This document shows, one piece after another, positions 17,697 through 25,093 of a stretch of 64,000 nt of DNA. The stretch is from assembly GCF_030406325.1 (NCBI RefSeq), contig NZ_JAUEQY010000030.1:84124-148123 (forward strand), in the 5' to 3' direction. The DNA is from Actinomadura sp. DC4. GTDB lineage: Bacteria > Actinomycetota > Actinomycetes > Streptosporangiales > Streptosporangiaceae. Position numbers and translations under genes: made by a program. Position 1 is the first letter of the stretch; the number at the start of each line of letters is the position of its first letter. The notes beneath the pieces are model-generated. The model did not search any database. It was not told where the DNA came from and saw only the letters and a list, made by a program, of their open reading frames with translations.

Positions 17697-18563
17697 ATGG
17701 GCCGGTTCGACGGGGCGTACGTGCTCGCGGGTTTCGACGGTTCGGCGGCGGGCGAGCGCGCCTTGCGCTGGGCCGTCGAGGAGGCACGCCTGCGGCGGAT
17801 GCCGCTGGTCGTGTGCCACGCCTGGCACTGGCCCTATCCCGTACCGCCGTCCGGCCCGTCGGCACTGGAGACCGTCCAGAAGATGGCCCGGCACGTCCTG
17901 GACCGGGGGATGCTCATCGCGCGGGAGGCCGGGCCGCGGATCCCGGCCAGCGGGAGGCTGGTGTCCGGTCCCGCGCCCGCGATGCTGGTGAACCAGTCCA
18001 AGGACGCCGCCCTGGCCGTGGTCGGCACGCACGGCGAGGGCTCCGGCGCGGAGACCTCCGCCGGGTCCTCCGCCCTCCAGCTGCCCGCCTACGCGCACTG
18101 CCCGGTGATGGTCGTGCGTAACGCCGCCGACCGCGGCCGGCCGATCGTGGTCGGCGTGGACGGCTCGGCCGCCTCGGACGCCGCGCTCGCGTTCGGTTTC
18201 GAGGAGGCCGCCCTGCGCGGGCAGCCGCTGCGGGCCGTGCTCGGCTGCTGGGAGCCCGACGTCATCGCCTCCGCGGAGATGGGGATGATCCGCGACCCGG
18301 ACGAGGTGCGCATGATGGCCGCGAGCCGGCTGGAGCGCACGGTGTCCCCGTGGCGGGAGCAGTACCCCTACGTCGACGCGGAGACCGTCCTGCTCATGCG
18401 GACGCCCCGCCACGCGCTGCTGGAGGCCGCCGCGCGGGCCGCGCTGCTCGTCCTGGGCGGCCGGGGTCTCGGGGGTGTCACGGGGCTGCGGCTCGGCGCC
18501 GTCAGCAGCGCCATGCTCCAGCACGCGCCCTGCTCGGTGGCGATCGTCCGGCCGCGCGGCTGA
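17697..18563 (+). CDS. tandem universal stress protein, second copy
   Basis: 288 aa, two UspA domains. The first has VVGTHGEGSGAETSAGSSALQL, the second LGGRGLGGVTGLRLGAVSSAML, where the usual Ser after the second glycine cluster is Ala; nucleotide binding in that half may differ. Same architecture as the protein at 14073 but clearly diverged. GAGAGGGAGGGGG precedes the ATG. A DevR-type box lies upstream and the LmbE-like gene follows after another box. Confidence 0.9.
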   Translation: MGRFDGAYVLAGFDGSAAGERALRWAVEEARLRRMPLVVCHAWHWPYPVPPSGPSALETVQKMARHVLDRGMLIAREAGPRIPASGRLVSGPAPAMLVNQSKDAALAVVGTHGEGSGAETSAGSSALQLPAYAHCPVMVVRNAADRGRPIVVGVDGSAASDAALAFGFEEAALRGQPLRAVLGCWEPDVIASAEMGMIRDPDEVRMMAASRLERTVSPWREQYPYVDAETVLLMRTPRHALLEAAARAALLVLGGRGLGGVTGLRLGAVSSAMLQHAPCSVAIVRPRG

Positions 18564-18591
18564 GCCCCGGAGGCCGAAGTCACGGGGATCG

Positions 18592-18605
18592 AGGACCTTT
18601 GCCGC
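18592..18605. promoter_or_regulatory. DevR-type half-box before the LmbE-like gene
   Basis: AGGACCTTTGCCGC. The left half and the CTT centre match the other boxes; the right half is poor. It ends 61 nt before the ATG at 18667. Confidence 0.4.
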
Positions 18606-18666
18606 TCACGATGGCCCCCGCGTACGGCGATTCTCGGAAGAGAGACCAGACAGGGGGAACGATCAG

Positions 18667-19410
18667 ATGACCGCGGAGACCGGAATGCGGCCGTCATCAG
18701 GGGCGCACGAACCGGGAGGGGCCGGTACGGCCCTCCCCGAGGCCAGGAGTGTGCTGGCCGTCGTGGCGAGGCCCGGCGACGAGGCCTGCTACCTCGGTGC
18801 GGTACTCGACGCCTTCCGCCGTGGTGGCAGCCAGGTGAGCGTTCTCGCCTTCAGCCGGGGGGACGAGTCGCCGTACAACGACTCGATGGAACAGCTCGAG
18901 GTGATCCGCCCGTTCGAGCTGGACCGGGCCGCGTCGGCCCTGCGGGCGGTGCACTGCCTGCTCGCGGACTATCCGGAGGCCGAGATGCGCCGGCTCCCGA
19001 CCGCGCAGCTCGCCGAACGCGTGATCCGCATGATCGGCGAATGGTCCGTCGACCTGATCCTCACCGTCGACGGGCGCGTGGTCGATCGTACGGCGGCGTG
19101 CGTGGCCTGCCAGGCCGGCCGGGAGGCGGCCGTACCCGTGCTCGGCTGGACCCTGCCGCACGAGGTGGCCAAGGTCGTACGTGAGGCCACCGGGCTGTCG
19201 GTGACCGGGGACGCGGGGACGCGGATCGACTTCGAGCTGCGGGTCGCCCGCACGATCCAGCGGTACGCGATGAGCGCCCACGTCAGCCAGGCCGGTGGCT
19301 GCGGCACCCAGCTCGCGCGGCTGGAGGTCCAGGGGGACCGCGAATGGCTGCGCTGGCTCGTCCCGGCGGTCGCCGAGGCGGCGCCGGCGAAGGGGAGGAG
19401 ACGGCCGTGA
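18667..19410 (+). CDS. LmbE/PIG-L-fold protein lacking the metal site
   Basis: 247 aa. The fold is recognisable from VLAVVARPGDEACYLGAVLDAFRRGGSQVSVLAFSRGDES, which parallels the start of zinc-dependent N-acetylglucosaminyl deacetylases such as MshB. The diagnostic AHPDDE reads ARPGDE (residues 34-39): the zinc-binding His and the catalytic Asp are replaced by Arg and Gly. The later HPDH motif is also absent. It is therefore probably not a deacetylase. It has a DevR-like box upstream and overlaps the CBS-BON gene by GTGA. It may be a binding or scaffold protein in the stress island. Confidence 0.75.
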   Translation: MTAETGMRPSSGAHEPGGAGTALPEARSVLAVVARPGDEACYLGAVLDAFRRGGSQVSVLAFSRGDESPYNDSMEQLEVIRPFELDRAASALRAVHCLLADYPEAEMRRLPTAQLAERVIRMIGEWSVDLILTVDGRVVDRTAACVACQAGREAAVPVLGWTLPHEVAKVVREATGLSVTGDAGTRIDFELRVARTIQRYAMSAHVSQAGGCGTQLARLEVQGDREWLRWLVPAVAEAAPAKGRRRP

Positions 19411-20105
19411 TCGCGGTCGCGGACGTGATGCGTCACCAGGCCGTGGCCGTACGCGAGAGGGCGCGCCTCGCCGAGATCGTCTCGGCGATGCGCCGTTTCC
19501 ACGTCTCCTCGTTGCCGGTGGTCGACGCCGAGGACCGGGTCATCGGGCAGATCGTGGACGACGACGTTTTGCTCGGCGGCGAGCCCCGTGAGTCCTGCGC
19601 TCCCCGCGACCGGATCGTCGGCCGGCTGGACCGGTGGTTCCGGCGCGCCGTGCGGCCCACGAGGTACGGAGGCCGGGAGAGGCTGGCAACCGACCTGATG
19701 AGCTCACCGGCGGTGACCGTCACCGGGGCGATGCCCGCCCGCGAGGCGGCGCGCGCGATGTACCGGCACCACGTCCACCAGCTTCCGGTGGTCGACGGCG
19801 TGAGCGGCCGGCTCACCGGGACCGTGACCAGGTCCGACGTGCTCGCGGTGTACGAGCGCCCGGACGAGGACATCCGCCGCGAGATCCTCTACGACATCAT
19901 CGAGGACACGCTGGGGATGCCGCCTGATGACTTCGACGTCGCGGTGACGAGGGGCGCCGTGACCATCGGCGGGCGGCTCGAACGCCACTCCGCCGCGCTC
20001 CGGCTCGCCGGGGCCATCGCGCACGTCGCCGGTGTGTTCACCGTCATGGACCACCTGACGTACAAGGTGGACGACGTCACGCCGGCGCCGCACGCCCGGT
20101 TGTGA
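19407..20105 (+). CDS. CBS-pair protein with C-terminal BON domain
   Basis: 232 aa. CBS motif 1 covers ~5-60 (HVSSLPVVDAEDRVIGQIVDDDVL), CBS motif 2 ~90-150 (HVHQLPVVDGVSGRLTGTVTRSDVL), and a BON domain ~155-225 (VAVTRGAVTIGGRL). CBS pairs bind adenine nucleotides or S-adenosyl ligands and BON domains bind membrane lipids or proteins. CBS proteins such as Hrp1 (Rv2626c) are DosR-regulon members. The start is a GTG overlapping the LmbE-like stop, with GGGGAGGAG upstream, so the two are translated together. Confidence 0.88.
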   Translation: MIAVADVMRHQAVAVRERARLAEIVSAMRRFHVSSLPVVDAEDRVIGQIVDDDVLLGGEPRESCAPRDRIVGRLDRWFRRAVRPTRYGGRERLATDLMSSPAVTVTGAMPAREAARAMYRHHVHQLPVVDGVSGRLTGTVTRSDVLAVYERPDEDIRREILYDIIEDTLGMPPDDFDVAVTRGAVTIGGRLERHSAALRLAGAIAHVAGVFTVMDHLTYKVDDVTPAPHARL

Positions 20106-20112
20106 GCGGTGG

Positions 20113-20847
20113 TCAGGCCGCGTGTACACGGAGTTCGGACAGGTCCGTCACGATGAGGTCCGCGCCGCACTCGCCGGTTCCGGCGACGCCGAGCCGGTCG
20201 ACGCCGACGACGAGCCCGAACCCGCCCCGCTGGGCCGCCGCGACCGCCGAGCCGATCTCCTCCACCACCGCGGTGTGCCGCGGCTGGGCGCCCATCCGCA
20301 GGGCGGCCTGGGCGAACAGCGCCGAGTCCGGGCCGGACGGCAGGCCGGTGCCGGGCGCGTCGAGCCCGTCCAGGACGATGTCGAACATGGCCACCACACC
20401 GGCGCTCCGCAGCACCTCGCCGCCGTGCCGCTGCGTGGACACCGCGGCGGTGCGGATGCCGCGCCTACGGGCCTCCCGGATCAGCGTCACGGCGGAGCCG
20501 AACGGGCTCACGCCGTGCCGGCGGACCTCGGCGAGGAAGAACTCCTCCTGCCGGATCGTGAGGGCGCGAAGGTCGTCGTAGGGCAGGCTGACGCCGCGTG
20601 AGGCGAGGAAGTCGCGCGCACCCGCGATCCTCGGCCTGCCGTGGGTGTACCTCAGGTAGTCCTCGCGCACGCCGAACGGCGTGAAGGCGGTCTCGTGCGC
20701 CGCCGCGTACGCGCGCAGGAACGGGTCCATGACGGTCTTCCAGGCCCCCGCCGACGTACGGGCGCTGTCGATGACCACGCCGTCCACGCCGAAGATCACA
20801 GCCGTGATGTCGCCCCCGAGCACGCACTCTCCGGTGCCGGTGCGCAT
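20113..20847 (-). CDS. HAD-family protein with missing nucleophile, beta-phosphoglucomutase-like
   Basis: 244 aa HAD fold with cap domain. Motif I, normally FDxDGV, reads FGVDGVVIDSA, so the nucleophilic Asp is Gly20. Motif II is AVST, and motif IV falls near VVEEIGSAVAAAQRGGFGLVVGVDR, where the usual DA/ED acid is E-I-G. The sequence, including SAGAWKTVMDPFLR and the YTHGRPRIAGARDFLASRG stretch, is like the HAD domain of the DosR-regulon protein Rv2006, which keeps its Asp. Without the nucleophile it is unlikely to be a phosphatase or mutase. It is the second gene of a leftward pair behind the V-ATPase-F-like gene, 97 bp apart. Confidence 0.78.
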   Translation of the reverse strand: MRTGTGECVLGGDITAVIFGVDGVVIDSARTSAGAWKTVMDPFLRAYAAAHETAFTPFGVREDYLRYTHGRPRIAGARDFLASRGVSLPYDDLRALTIRQEEFFLAEVRRHGVSPFGSAVTLIREARRRGIRTAAVSTQRHGGEVLRSAGVVAMFDIVLDGLDAPGTGLPSGPDSALFAQAALRMGAQPRHTAVVEEIGSAVAAAQRGGFGLVVGVDRLGVAGTGECGADLIVTDLSELRVHAA

Positions 20848-20944
20848 GGCCGGTTCACCTCTTCCCGTGATCGCCGCGCGAGCTCTCCTCTCCCTCAGCC
20901 TTCCCGGCTCCGCGTGCCCTCACCCAGCCGCGACTCTGGCCCGC

Positions 20945-21304
20945 TCACGGCGGCATCACCGCCGTGAGCGGCCACGACGCCGTCCGGCCGGCCAGGGTCC
21001 GTGCCGCGCGCGAGGTCAGCACTACGACGGCGACGTCCTCGCCCAGCGACTGCCAGGCGGCGAGTACGGCCTCCGGGCCCTCGGCGGGCAGCACGATCGC
21101 CCCGGCGAGGCCGAACCCGAGTACCTTGCCGCTCTCCCCGATGACCGCGATCTTCGCCGCGCCGCGCTTCTCCGGTGCAGGGCGCGCGGACGGCGGATCG
21201 TCGATCGCCACGGGTTCGAGAGCTCCGATGACACCGGCGGGTACGGGTTCACCGGCCGGGCCGTCCGGGTGAAACCGGTCGAGGAGGTCACGGAGTGTCG
21301 GCAT
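20945..21304 (-). CDS. orphan protein resembling V-type ATPase subunit F
   Basis: 119 aa. The first ~48 residues are variable. From residue 51 it reads KIAVIGESGKVLGFGLAGA, then AVVVLTSRAARTL and WPLTAVMPP at the end, which follows the pattern of V/A-ATPase subunit F (an IAVIGD..VLGFRLAG start and an xxxP end). No other V-ATPase gene is in the window and actinobacteria normally use F-type ATPase, so it is probably a repurposed small Rossmann-like protein. Two DevR-like boxes stand upstream, the nearer 57 nt before the ATG, and the HAD-like gene follows. Confidence 0.6.
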   Translation of the reverse strand: MPTLRDLLDRFHPDGPAGEPVPAGVIGALEPVAIDDPPSARPAPEKRGAAKIAVIGESGKVLGFGLAGAIVLPAEGPEAVLAAWQSLGEDVAVVVLTSRAARTLAGRTASWPLTAVMPP

Positions 21305-21361
21305 GTCCCCATGCTCATTGGCCGGCGCCCGCCGGGGCAGGGCCGCACGGAAGTCAGACCT

Positions 21362-21375
21362 GGGACCTTCGCCCC
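21362..21375. promoter_or_regulatory. DevR-type box before the V-ATPase-F-like gene (proximal)
   Basis: GGGACCTTCGCCCC, beginning 57 nt upstream of the leftward ATG at 21304. It shares GGGACCTTCG with the other boxes of the island. Confidence 0.55.
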
Positions 21376-21439
21376 GGTTCGCCGGAACGCCCCGTTCCGG
21401 CCACGGGCCGCGCGCGCGTCAAGGCCCCGGCGGTCCGCC

Positions 21440-21453
21440 GGGACCTTCGCCTC
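21440..21453. promoter_or_regulatory. DevR-type box before the V-ATPase-F-like gene (distal)
   Basis: GGGACCTTCGCCTC, 78 bp from the proximal box and in the same orientation. It lies 4 nt past the MFS stop. Paired boxes are common at DosR promoters. Confidence 0.5.
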
Positions 21454-21456
21454 GTC

Positions 21457-23049
21457 TCAGACGGACACCGTGGCCTTGTCCGCGGCCTCGTGCGGCGCCT
21501 CCGGGACGGCCCGGCGCCTGCCGGGCAGCAGCAGGGCGACGACCACGGTGCCGGCGCCGAGGATGATCCCGCCGACCTGGCTGGTGTGCGCGACGGCGTG
21601 CGCGAACGCGTGGTCGGCCGCGCGTACGAGGGCCGCGGCCGGTCCGGGGCCGGCGGTCTCGGCGACCTTCCGCGCGACCGCGAGGGCACCGCCGACCGAC
21701 TCCCCGGCCGCCTCGGTGGCCTGGGCCGGCAGCCGTCCGCCGACGGCCGCGTCGACGCCCGAGGCGTACGTGCTCGCCAGGATCGAGCCGAGGATCGCGA
21801 TGCCGAGCGAACCCCCGAGCTCCAGCGACGTGTCGTTGACCGCGCCGCCGACGCCGAGCTGCTTCTCGGGGAAGGCGCCCATGATCGCGTCGGTGCAGGG
21901 GGAGACGCTCAGGCCGATCGCGGCGCCGAGCAGGAGCAGCGGGGCGAGGAAGTCGCCGTACCCCGAGCCGTCGCCGACGCGGGTCAGCAGCAGGACGCCC
22001 GCCGTGCCCAGGGCCATGCCGGCGGTCACGGTCACCCGCATGCCGGCCCGCGGGGTGAGCGCACCGGTGACGGCCGCGCCCGCGAACACCGCGCCGGCCA
22101 GCGGCAGCAGCCGTACGCCGGTGGCCAGCGGGCCGTACCCGAGGACGAACTGCAGGTGCTGCGTCAGGTAGTAGATCGAGCCGAACGCCGCGAGGAAGAA
22201 CAGCATGACGGCCAGGTTCGCCCCGGCGAAGGCGCGGTCGGCGAACCTGCGGACGTCGAGGATCGGCCGCGGGTGCCGCAGCTCCCATGCGACGAACCCG
22301 GCCAGGCCCAGCCCCGCGAGCACGGCGGCGCCGATCGCCCCAGGGCCCCAGCCGAAGCGCGGCCCCTCGATGATCATGTAGACGAGTGAGGCGAGGAAGA
22401 CGACCGACAGGAGCCCGCCCACCAGGTCCAGGCGGCCCGAGACGGCGGCGCGGGACGGCGGGACCACCGCGAGGGCGGCGATCATGGCGACGCCCGCGAC
22501 CGGCACGTTGATCAGAAATGTCAGGCCCCACGCGTGCCCCTCCAGCAGCCGGCCGGCCAGCAGCGGCCCGGCCGCGATGGCCAGGCCCGAGGTGGCCGTC
22601 CAGACGGTGATCGCCCGTGCCCTCTCGCGGCGCGGGAAGGTCGCGGTCAGCAGGGACAGCGTGGCCGGCATGATCATCGCGGCGCCGACGCCCATCACCG
22701 CCCGCGCCGCGATCACCGCGGCGGTGCTGTGCGCCAGGCTGCCCGTCACCGAGCCGGCGCCGAAGACCGCCAGGCCGGCCAGGAGCGCGCCCCGGCGGCT
22801 GTACTTGTCCCCGATCGCCCCCATGACCAGCATCAGCGCTGCGTACGGGACGGTGTAGGCGTCGATGACCCACTGCAGGTCACTGCCGCTCAGGCCGAGG
22901 TCCCGCGTCATGGCGGGGGCCGCGACGAGCAGCGACGTGTTCGCCATGACGATGATCAGCAGACTCAGGCAGAGCACCGCCAGCGCCGCCCGGCGGCGGG
23001 GGTACGGCGGGTCCGCGTGGTCGACCGGCGTGGTCGCGATCAACGGCAT
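21457..23049 (-). CDS. MFS drug exporter, DHA2 (14-helix, EmrB/QacA) type
   Basis: 530 aa integral membrane protein with about 14 hydrophobic segments. DHA2 features are LQWVIDAYTVPYAALMLVMGAIGDKYSRRGALLAG (helix 2 to motif A) and GVGAAMIMPATLSLL (motif C region). It is expected to export drugs in exchange for protons. I chose the ATG at 23049 with AAGGAGAGG upstream; a longer in-frame start runs into the operator repeat. It is divergent from a TetR gene, with two large palindromes between, the usual arrangement for a self-regulated efflux system. The substrate cannot be read from sequence. Confidence 0.9.
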   Translation of the reverse strand: MPLIATTPVDHADPPYPRRRAALAVLCLSLLIIVMANTSLLVAAPAMTRDLGLSGSDLQWVIDAYTVPYAALMLVMGAIGDKYSRRGALLAGLAVFGAGSVTGSLAHSTAAVIAARAVMGVGAAMIMPATLSLLTATFPRRERARAITVWTATSGLAIAAGPLLAGRLLEGHAWGLTFLINVPVAGVAMIAALAVVPPSRAAVSGRLDLVGGLLSVVFLASLVYMIIEGPRFGWGPGAIGAAVLAGLGLAGFVAWELRHPRPILDVRRFADRAFAGANLAVMLFFLAAFGSIYYLTQHLQFVLGYGPLATGVRLLPLAGAVFAGAAVTGALTPRAGMRVTVTAGMALGTAGVLLLTRVGDGSGYGDFLAPLLLLGAAIGLSVSPCTDAIMGAFPEKQLGVGGAVNDTSLELGGSLGIAILGSILASTYASGVDAAVGGRLPAQATEAAGESVGGALAVARKVAETAGPGPAAALVRAADHAFAHAVAHTSQVGGIILGAGTVVVALLLPGRRRAVPEAPHEAADKATVSV

Positions 23050-23082
23050 GTTCGTTCCTCTCCTTGCGTAAGGGGCGCGTAT

Positions 23083-23127
23083 TTGCACACCACTGTGCAA
23101 GCTATTTATCTGCACAGTGGTGTGCAA
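23083..23127. promoter_or_regulatory. twin TetR operator between exporter and regulator
   Basis: Two perfect inverted 17-bp arms (23083-23099 and 23111-23127) separated by 11 AT-rich bases. Each arm itself is a palindrome, TGCACA-CCAC-TGTGCA, so two dimers could bind. It covers the likely promoters of both genes. Confidence 0.8.
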
Positions 23128-23153
23128 CAATCGGCGCTTGTGAAAGGAGTCAC

Positions 23154-23780
23154 ATGAGCGAGCCGAGGCGGCCCGGCCGCGCGGAGGTCAACCGGCGGCG
23201 CATCCTGGCCGTCGCCGCGGACGAGCTGAGCCGCGATCCGGACCTGAGCATGGACGACATCGCCCGCGCCGCGGGCGTCGTGCGCCGCACCGTGTACGGG
23301 CACTTCCCGAGCCGTGAGGCGCTCATCGCGGGCATCGCCGACGAGGCCGCGCGCGAGGTCACCGAGGCCCTGGGGAGCGGCGCGGAGAACACCGCATCCC
23401 CGGTCGAGGCGCTGGTGATCTCGACGATGGCGACCTGGGAGATCGGCGACCGCTACCGGCTGCTGATCGCGCTGGCCCAGCGCAGCCTGACGGCCGCCGG
23501 GATGCGCGACCACCTGCGCCCGGCCCGGGAGCGGCTCGCCGGGTTGCTGGAGGAGGGCGCGCGGAGCGGGGACTTCGCGGGCCACCTGCCGGCGGCCGTG
23601 CTCGCCCAGGGCCTGGAGTCACTGCTCCTGGGGCTCCTGCAGGCGGTCAACGAGGGCGTGTGGGAGAGCGCGGAGCCGGCACGGGACGCGGCACGCGCCT
23701 GCCTGATCGCCGCAGGCGTCCCCGCGGCGCGGGCCGACGCGGCGGTCACCGCGGCCGTACGGCCGTCCGCGAGCGGCTGA
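23154..23780 (+). CDS. TetR-family repressor of the adjacent exporter
   Basis: 208 aa. N-terminal helix-turn-helix (~10-55: RRRILAVAADELSRDPDLSMDDIARAAGVVRRTVYGHFPSREALIAGI), then an all-helical ligand domain. AAAGGAG lies before the ATG. The divergent position and the twin palindrome suggest it represses both itself and the MFS gene until a drug-like ligand binds. Confidence 0.9.
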   Translation: MSEPRRPGRAEVNRRRILAVAADELSRDPDLSMDDIARAAGVVRRTVYGHFPSREALIAGIADEAAREVTEALGSGAENTASPVEALVISTMATWEIGDRYRLLIALAQRSLTAAGMRDHLRPARERLAGLLEEGARSGDFAGHLPAAVLAQGLESLLLGLLQAVNEGVWESAEPARDAARACLIAAGVPAARADAAVTAAVRPSASG

Positions 23781-23990
23781 CCTCCGGCGGGGAGAGACGG
23801 CCGTATCGACGAGCACTCCCGCGTCGTCGGGCCGGTGCCGCCGCCGGGACTCATCGCTGGTCGGACGTGGGATCGCGGACCGTCCCCGCCGCAGGAGACT
23901 GGGGAAGGGTCTGTCCTGAAATGGCGTTGATGTCGCGTCCATATGCCGTCGATGCGCAGAACGGCAGAGTGATCGTTTAATCTCCCGAGC

Positions 23991-24785
23991 GTGCGCATCC
24001 CACCGCAGAGAAGGATTTACCTCACGACGGGCATCGGCGTCGCCTCCGTCGCCATGGTGGCGGTGGCGGGTGCCGAGGCGGCCGAGGGCGGGCCGATGAA
24101 GACCTGGTGGGTCCTCCTCAGCATCGCCATGACGGTGGTCGGCGCGGCGGTGCCCGGCTACGAGCAGATCCGCAAGGAACGCCAGCGCAAGGAGGCCGAG
24201 CGCGCGGCGATCGACGCCGCGGTCGAGATGCGGGTCACGATCAATGACGCGCTCGACCCGATCGTGCGGCAGCTCGGGCGCATCGCGACGGCCACCAGCC
24301 GGCAGGAGCGCGGCAACCTGCGGGAGGCCACGATCCCGATGATCCTCGACTCGGCGGCGCACCTCATCAAGGGCCGCCGGGTGCGGGCGTGCTGGTTCCG
24401 CATCGAGGACGGCCGGCCGCGCCGGCTCGAACCCGCCCAGTACGCCGGCCGCGCGGACGCGCCCGTGACGGTCTTCGAGGAGGGCACCGCCGAGGGCGAC
24501 TCCGTCTTCGCCATGATCCGGCACAACGACCACCTGCAGTCCTCCGACGTCGACCGGCACCCGCCGGAGGGCTGGCACGGCTCGGCCGAGCACGGCTACC
24601 GATCCTTCGTGGCCGTTCCGGTCGTCGCCGGGCACACGGCGTACGGGATGCTCACCGTCGACGCGATGAACGTCGGTGGTGTCAGCCGTTCGGAGGTGCC
24701 GTTCGTACGGCTGCTCGCGGGCCTGCTCGCGGACGCGCTGGCCTATGGAGCCGCCGAGGAGGGATTGCGGCGGCTCGTGCGTTGA
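23991..24785 (+). CDS. membrane-anchored GAF-domain protein
   Basis: 264 aa. Two hydrophobic segments at ~10-27 and ~37-55 form a hairpin anchor, a charged coiled coil at ~58-80 (EQIRKERQRKEAERAAIDAAVEMR) follows, and a GAF-like domain fills ~85-255 (RACWFRIEDG, then HGYRSFVAVPVVAGHTAYGMLTVDAM). No output domain is present, so it may signal through partners or be half of a split sensor. The start is a GTG at 23991 without a strong ribosome site. A 54-aa gene follows in the same direction after 58 bp. Confidence 0.7.
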   Translation: MRIPPQRRIYLTTGIGVASVAMVAVAGAEAAEGGPMKTWWVLLSIAMTVVGAAVPGYEQIRKERQRKEAERAAIDAAVEMRVTINDALDPIVRQLGRIATATSRQERGNLREATIPMILDSAAHLIKGRRVRACWFRIEDGRPRRLEPAQYAGRADAPVTVFEEGTAEGDSVFAMIRHNDHLQSSDVDRHPPEGWHGSAEHGYRSFVAVPVVAGHTAYGMLTVDAMNVGGVSRSEVPFVRLLAGLLADALAYGAAEEGLRRLVR

Positions 24786-24843
24786 ATCGATTGACCTTTC
24801 GCGCACGTGACCGGACACTGACGAGAGAAAGGGAGTGGGGGCC

Positions 24844-25008
24844 ATGCCGGAAGACCTGGTGGTGCAGGACTCCGACGACCGGTCGGAGCGCATGATCCGC
24901 AACCCGCGCCGCTACTTCGCCGAGGCGCGCGAGCGCGCCGAGCGTGAGGTCCGCCGCGAGGTCGAGGGGCGCACGCAGGCGCCGGAGAGCGGCGAGCACG
25001 CCGAATAA
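24844..25008 (+). CDS. small charged protein, unknown
   Basis: 54 aa, rich in Arg and Glu, one long predicted helix (RRYFAEARERAEREVRREVEGR). AAAGGGAG lies 10 nt before the ATG and the third-position GC pattern is that of a coding region. It is downstream of the membrane GAF gene and may be co-transcribed. I do not recognise a family. Confidence 0.5.
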   Translation: MPEDLVVQDSDDRSERMIRNPRRYFAEARERAEREVRREVEGRTQAPESGEHAE

Positions 25009-25093
25009 CCCCTGATCAGGTGCGAACGGGGCGCGTCGGGGGAAGGTCGTCAGTGACGGTCACCTGCGGTGACCGGACGACTTGGGGGAGACC

